Shown here in pieces: positions 8,199-10,874 of a stretch of DNA of 10,874 nt (position 1 is its first letter; each line of letters begins with the position of its first letter). Origin of the DNA: an uncultured Marinilabiliales bacterium (GTDB lineage Bacteria > Bacteroidota > Bacteroidia > Bacteroidales > BM520); NCBI GenBank assembly GCA_937877575.1, contig CALFIZ010000159.1:1-10874 (forward strand). Direction: 5' to 3'. Position numbers and translations under genes: made by a program. The notes beneath the pieces were generated by a model. It was not told where the DNA came from. It made no database searches and was given only the letters and a program-made list of their open reading frames with translations.

Positions 8199-9998
8199 TA
8201 TGTCATCAAGCCTGATATCCAAATCAGTAGTTTCGATGTTAGGATTCAGTTTTGTTTTCATCCTATACACTTTCTGACGCAAAGATTTCAGTTCTATACC
8301 CAGCAACTCCGCTATGACGGTACGGCTGAACTTGTTCTTTATCATACAGCACACCCTTATGTCCCATTTCATCAAATCCGGATTCGCTGAAATGATTTTA
8401 TCAACGAAATGATCGTTTACTAAATTGACATATCTCACATAATCATTCCAATCCTCTTCAGTAAGCATATACTTGATTTTTTCAGCGCAGTCATTCTCTA
8501 TGGATTTTGCCTTCTTATACACCATGCTTGAGTTTATCAGCGCAGTGAACACCTCACTCATTTCGGCATTTGTCTGTGCCGTTTCGGAAGTTTTGTCATT
8601 ATGGGTGCGTTCAAACTCCTCCGTACGGTTTTCCAATTCCCTTACCAAGGAATTAATCTGATGTTCCATAATGCCAACTTCATTCTTTAATTTCTCATTT
8701 TCCAACTTGTTGAGCTGCATTCGCCTGTTAAGAATTATAACAACCACAAGAATGGCAATAATTATTGCGAAAGAAACAAGTATGATTGAAAGAATACGAA
8801 CTCTGTGTTTAGACTCAACTATGGCTTTCTGATTCTGAAATTCATATCTGTTCTTTTCACGAAGTGTTTCAAGTTCATTGAACGATTCATCACACCGGCT
8901 CTTATTATTCATAGCTTCCTTATAATAATGCAGAGCCATTTCATCATCATGGTCTATTTCATCAGCTATTATGCTCAAATTCATATTGGCCTGCCAACGC
9001 AGACATTCAAACTGACTTGTTTTAAGTGAATTAAAATAAAACTTCGCCGAAGCAATATCGTTTTTCATCATTGATAATTCACCCAGCTGTATGATTATAC
9101 TGCCAGCAGTAAGACTGTTACTGTATAATTCCTTATTTTGAAATAACTGATAAGCAGTATATGCGCTGGTAAAGGCAGAGTCAATCTCGCCTTCACCTCT
9201 GTAACACATACATTTGGTTAACAGTATCTCGCTTAGACCTACACCATGAAAGCTGAGCTTATTTTCAGACATGTCATATAATTTCAATGCTTCACCCACA
9301 TAATATAAAGCACTGTCTAACCGGTCAATATCATAATAATCTCTTGCTATTGCAGATAGCTGTAGTGACATCCGGTAATCGTCAAGCAACAATGAGGCAT
9401 AATTATATGCATTTTTATGCATTTTTATCGCATCTTCACAAAAATTCTCATTGTAGTAAATTATTCCAAGATTGGCATATATCGAAAACAGAAGAAAGTT
9501 AAGCTTGTATGGGACAACAGATTTCAGCCCGTGTGAAATGGTCAGTGCATTATAATAACTTGAAACGGCATACTCATACTTATTGACAGTAAAATAATAA
9601 AACCCAAAATTCAAGTAAGTCAGAGCCTTGTAATAATCGTTTCCCTTATTGTTCAAGAGGTAATAATCAGCGGCAATATTGACAAGTGAGTCCGATTCAA
9701 GACTGTTGGTTTTATACAACGCCGTGTTTAACAACAGACAGTATCTTGCACGCTGCTCCTCGGAAATCGCACCAAAATCAGGGCAACCGTTTACATCTTC
9801 AATGATATTGATATATGGTGCCAGCATTATTCCAGCACTGTCAGGATAGTTGTTCACAATAGCTTCGGCATTATACAACACGGTATCGAACTTTGCATTA
9901 CCATGTGATTTCTTATTACAGGAGACCTGCAAAAGTGCCACCGAAAACAGAAGCAAACCTGCTATAATATTAAGATGTATGTGATTATTTGTTTTCAT
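8184..9998 (-). CDS. TPR-containing transmembrane transcriptional regulator with C-terminal HTH
   Basis: A 604-residue membrane protein. The N-terminus is hydrophobic (about 9-26) and ends in LLQVSC27NKK, which resembles a lipobox although Gln at -3 is unusual; it is either a lipoprotein signal or an uncleaved anchor. Then comes a helical TPR region (about 40-390) opening with YPDSA (51-55) and RARYCLLL (83-90), a signature seen in many Bacteroidales TPR regulators. A single strong membrane segment (402-423) is followed by a Lys/Glu-rich coiled coil (about 428-470), a linker, and a C-terminal helix-turn-helix (about 546-584; FSRTVIAELLGI, then recognition helix LKSLRQKVYRMKTKL) of LuxR/SusR-like appearance. 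The layout implies periplasmic sensing and cytoplasmic DNA binding in one chain, with the coiled coil for dimerisation. Probable targets are its own promoter and the downstream dockerin gene. No phosphorelay domains are present. Ligand unknown. Confidence 0.82.
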   Translation of the reverse strand: MKTNNHIHLNIIAGLLLFSVALLQVSCNKKSHGNAKFDTVLYNAEAIVNNYPDSAGIMLAPYINIIEDVNGCPDFGAISEEQRARYCLLLNTALYKTNSLESDSLVNIAADYYLLNNKGNDYYKALTYLNFGFYYFTVNKYEYAVSSYYNALTISHGLKSVVPYKLNFLLFSIYANLGIIYYNENFCEDAIKMHKNAYNYASLLLDDYRMSLQLSAIARDYYDIDRLDSALYYVGEALKLYDMSENKLSFHGVGLSEILLTKCMCYRGEGEIDSAFTSAYTAYQLFQNKELYSNSLTAGSIIIQLGELSMMKNDIASAKFYFNSLKTSQFECLRWQANMNLSIIADEIDHDDEMALHYYKEAMNNKSRCDESFNELETLREKNRYEFQNQKAIVESKHRVRILSIILVSFAIIIAILVVVIILNRRMQLNKLENEKLKNEVGIMEHQINSLVRELENRTEEFERTHNDKTSETAQTNAEMSEVFTALINSSMVYKKAKSIENDCAEKIKYMLTEEDWNDYVRYVNLVNDHFVDKIISANPDLMKWDIRVCCMIKNKFSRTVIAELLGIELKSLRQKVYRMKTKLNPNIETTDLDIRLDDILKQF

Positions 9999-10026
9999 TG
10001 TAAGTCTGAAATCAATTTATCTTTTA

Positions 10027-10054
10027 CAAAATTATTGATTTTTTCTTGCTCAAA
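10027..10054 (-). promoter_or_regulatory. Candidate promoter of the regulator operon
   Basis: On the minus strand TTTG (10051-10054), 16 nt, then TAATTTTG (10027-10034), matching the -7 consensus TAnnTTTG exactly. The spacing is a few bases shorter than usual and the leader would be only about 20 nt. An alternative -7 match, TATGTTTG at 10112-10119, has no convincing -33 element. Confidence 0.4.
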
Positions 10055-10076
10055 ACACGTTTAAAACCGACATGGG

Positions 10077-10099
10077 AAAATGTAGTCTGTTGTCATTTT
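10077..10099. repeat. Short inverted repeat AAAATG...CATTTT
   Basis: AAAATG (10077-10082) and its complement CATTTT (10094-10099) are separated by 11 nt, giving a dyad of the size of a dimeric-regulator operator. The left half continues as AAAATGTAG, repeated exactly at 10143-10151. It lies upstream of the proximal promoter candidate. Confidence 0.4.
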
Positions 10100-10141
10100 A
10101 CAACGTATTGACAAACATAAGGTTAAATATTATGCAGGAAT

Positions 10142-10242
10142 AAAAATGTAGCCATAAAGTCATAATACATTTGGATAACACAATAAAATTACCATATTAT
10201 CCAAATAATTTAAAGGTTTTTACTTTTATGGCAGTCATTTTT
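10142..10242. repeat. Nested inverted repeat upstream of the regulator
   Basis: Three nested arm pairs point to the same centre. Outer: AAAAATG (10142-10148) with CATTTTT (10236-10242). Middle: GCCATAAAG (10151-10159) with CTTTTATGGC (10223-10232), one base bulged. Inner: ATTTGGATAA (10169-10178) with TTATCCAAAT (10197-10206), a perfect 10-bp pair with an 18-nt spacer. It could be a pair of operators, a structured RNA, or the remnant of a small mobile element with terminal inverted repeats. It is not followed by a U-tract and encodes no protein. Confidence 0.55.
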
Positions 10243-10294
10243 CAATTCAGATTCAATTTCTTCATGAAGAAAACGAATCCTGTAAAAGCAACAC

Positions 10295-10328
10295 AAAAAA
10301 AAGACGCCCCATGCAAGATGAAGCGTCT
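10295..10328 (-). terminator. Rho-independent terminator after the P5C dehydrogenase gene
   Basis: On the minus strand AGACGC (10323-10328) pairs with GCGTCT (10302-10307) across a 15-nt loop, directly followed by a run of T (complement of the A-run 10295-10302). It starts 27 nt after the stop codon at 10355 and insulates the regulator operon from the dehydrogenase gene. Confidence 0.85.
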
Positions 10329-10354
10329 CCAAACAAAAACAAAAGGATAATAAA

Positions 10355-10874
10355 CTATCTCATATAAGGATAATCGAAATATGTAGGCGGAACGAACGTT
10401 TCCTTGATGGACCTTGTATTAATCCAACGATAGAGGTTCAGGCTACTGCCAGCCTTGTCGTTTGTGCCGGATGCTCTTCCACCGCCGAACGGCTGCCAGC
10501 CGACTGTTGCGCCTGTCGGCTTATCATTGATGTAGAAGTTGCCGGATGCATAACGCAGGCAATTGAAAGCAGTGTCGATAGCTTTTCTGTCGCTTGCGAA
10601 GATTGAACCCGTAAGCGCGTATGGTGATGTGGTGTCGCAAAGACGCAATGTCTCCTCATACTTGTTGTCATCATACACATAAACTGTGATGACCGGGCCG
10701 AACAGTTCGGTGTACATGGTCGGTGACTGCGGGTTGGTGGTCTTGATGACAGTCGGTTCGATGAAGAAGCCCTTTGTCTTGTCACCGTTGCCGCCGCAAA
10801 CGATTTCGCAGTCCTTGTCGGTTTTAGCCTCATCGACATATTTCATAATCTTGTCGAATGAAGCCTCGTCGATG
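10355..10874 (-). CDS. pruA: 1-pyrroline-5-carboxylate (L-glutamate gamma-semialdehyde) dehydrogenase, C-terminal part
   Basis: The frame runs open to the right edge of the window (the first readable residues there are IDEASFDKIM), so the true start and catalytic Cys are outside; about 172 C-terminal residues are present. Recognisable are the aldehyde dehydrogenase stretch ELFGPVITVYVYDD, then NFYINDKPTGATVGWQPFGG followed by GRASGTNDKAG, and a tail with RWINTRSIKETFVPP. The GRASGTNDK motif followed by RW...IKET is typical of the P5CDH branch (ALDH4 type), which oxidises glutamate semialdehyde to glutamate with NAD+ in proline catabolism. There is no sign of a fused PRODH domain in this part, but that would lie at the other end. 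The gene ends in a strong terminator. Family confident; the symbol follows common bacterial usage. Confidence 0.9.
   Translation of the reverse strand, partial: IDEASFDKIMKYVDEAKTDKDCEIVCGGNGDKTKGFFIEPTVIKTTNPQSPTMYTELFGPVITVYVYDDNKYEETLRLCDTTSPYALTGSIFASDRKAIDTAFNCLRYASGNFYINDKPTGATVGWQPFGGGRASGTNDKAGSSLNLYRWINTRSIKETFVPPTYFDYPYMR

Larger units (their letters stand above)
9999..10294. promoter_or_regulatory. Gene-free upstream control region of the regulator operon
   Basis: About 300 bp without a credible gene, strongly A/T-rich, between the regulator start and the terminator of the dehydrogenase gene. It holds two promoter-like motifs on the minus strand (TAATTTTG at 10027-10034 and TATGTTTG at 10112-10119), a nested inverted repeat (10142-10242) and repeated AAAATG-type motifs (10077-10099, 10142-10151, 10236-10242). 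All sit upstream of a regulator that carries its own DNA-binding domain, so autoregulation is the natural reading, but this is inference. Confidence 0.55.

Noticed and set aside
10142..10242. Invertible (phase-variable) promoter flanked by inverted repeats
   Set aside because: The arms are short and imperfect except the inner 10 bp, whose 18-nt spacer is too short for site-specific inversion, and no recombinase gene is in the window.
1..10874. tRNA, rRNA, CRISPR array or insertion sequence
   Set aside because: No regularly spaced repeats, no tRNA-like cloverleaf and no transposase or integrase motif were seen on either strand by reading.

Overview
The window is a piece of a Bacteroidetes chromosome, most likely order Bacteroidales. 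This rests on the proteins and signals: a nucleoside kinase with a threonyl-tRNA-synthetase-like N-terminal part, a TPR/transmembrane/HTH regulator with a YPDSA...RARYxLLL N-terminal signature, a secreted S9 peptidase, a dockerin-bearing surface protein, a Bacteroides-type promoter (TTG, 20 nt, TAnnTTTG), and starts preceded by A/T-rich leaders instead of Shine-Dalgarno sites. The genus cannot be fixed from sequence alone.

Layout. Positions 1-4159 hold a plus-strand, tightly packed gene string: the end of a HAD-family phosphatase, a nucleoside kinase whose ATG overlaps the HAD stop (ATGA), and 11 bp later a CPA2-type cation:proton antiporter with C-terminal RCK_C modules. It meets, stop codon against stop codon with no base between, a minus-strand S9 serine peptidase (4160-6670) that has its own promoter about 130 nt upstream. 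Beyond a rho-independent terminator lies an A/T-richer minus-strand pair: a TPR-transmembrane-HTH regulator (8184-9998) and, 58 bp downstream, a secreted protein with a jelly-roll-like region, an Fn3-like module and a type I dockerin (6941-8125). The window ends in the C-terminal part of a minus-strand 1-pyrroline-5-carboxylate dehydrogenase with a strong terminator.

How the parts may work together. The plus-strand string looks like housekeeping functions (phosphate-ester and nucleoside metabolism, ion/pH homeostasis). The regulator and dockerin protein look like a self-contained sensor/effector cassette between two terminators: the regulator senses in the periplasm through TPRs and acts on DNA through its cytoplasmic HTH, and the natural candidate target is its own operon. 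Its roughly 300-bp upstream region holds no gene but has a nested inverted repeat (10142-10242) and repeated AAAATG-type motifs, which are candidate operator sites. This cassette and its control region are the most interesting part of the window. The regulatory link is inference.
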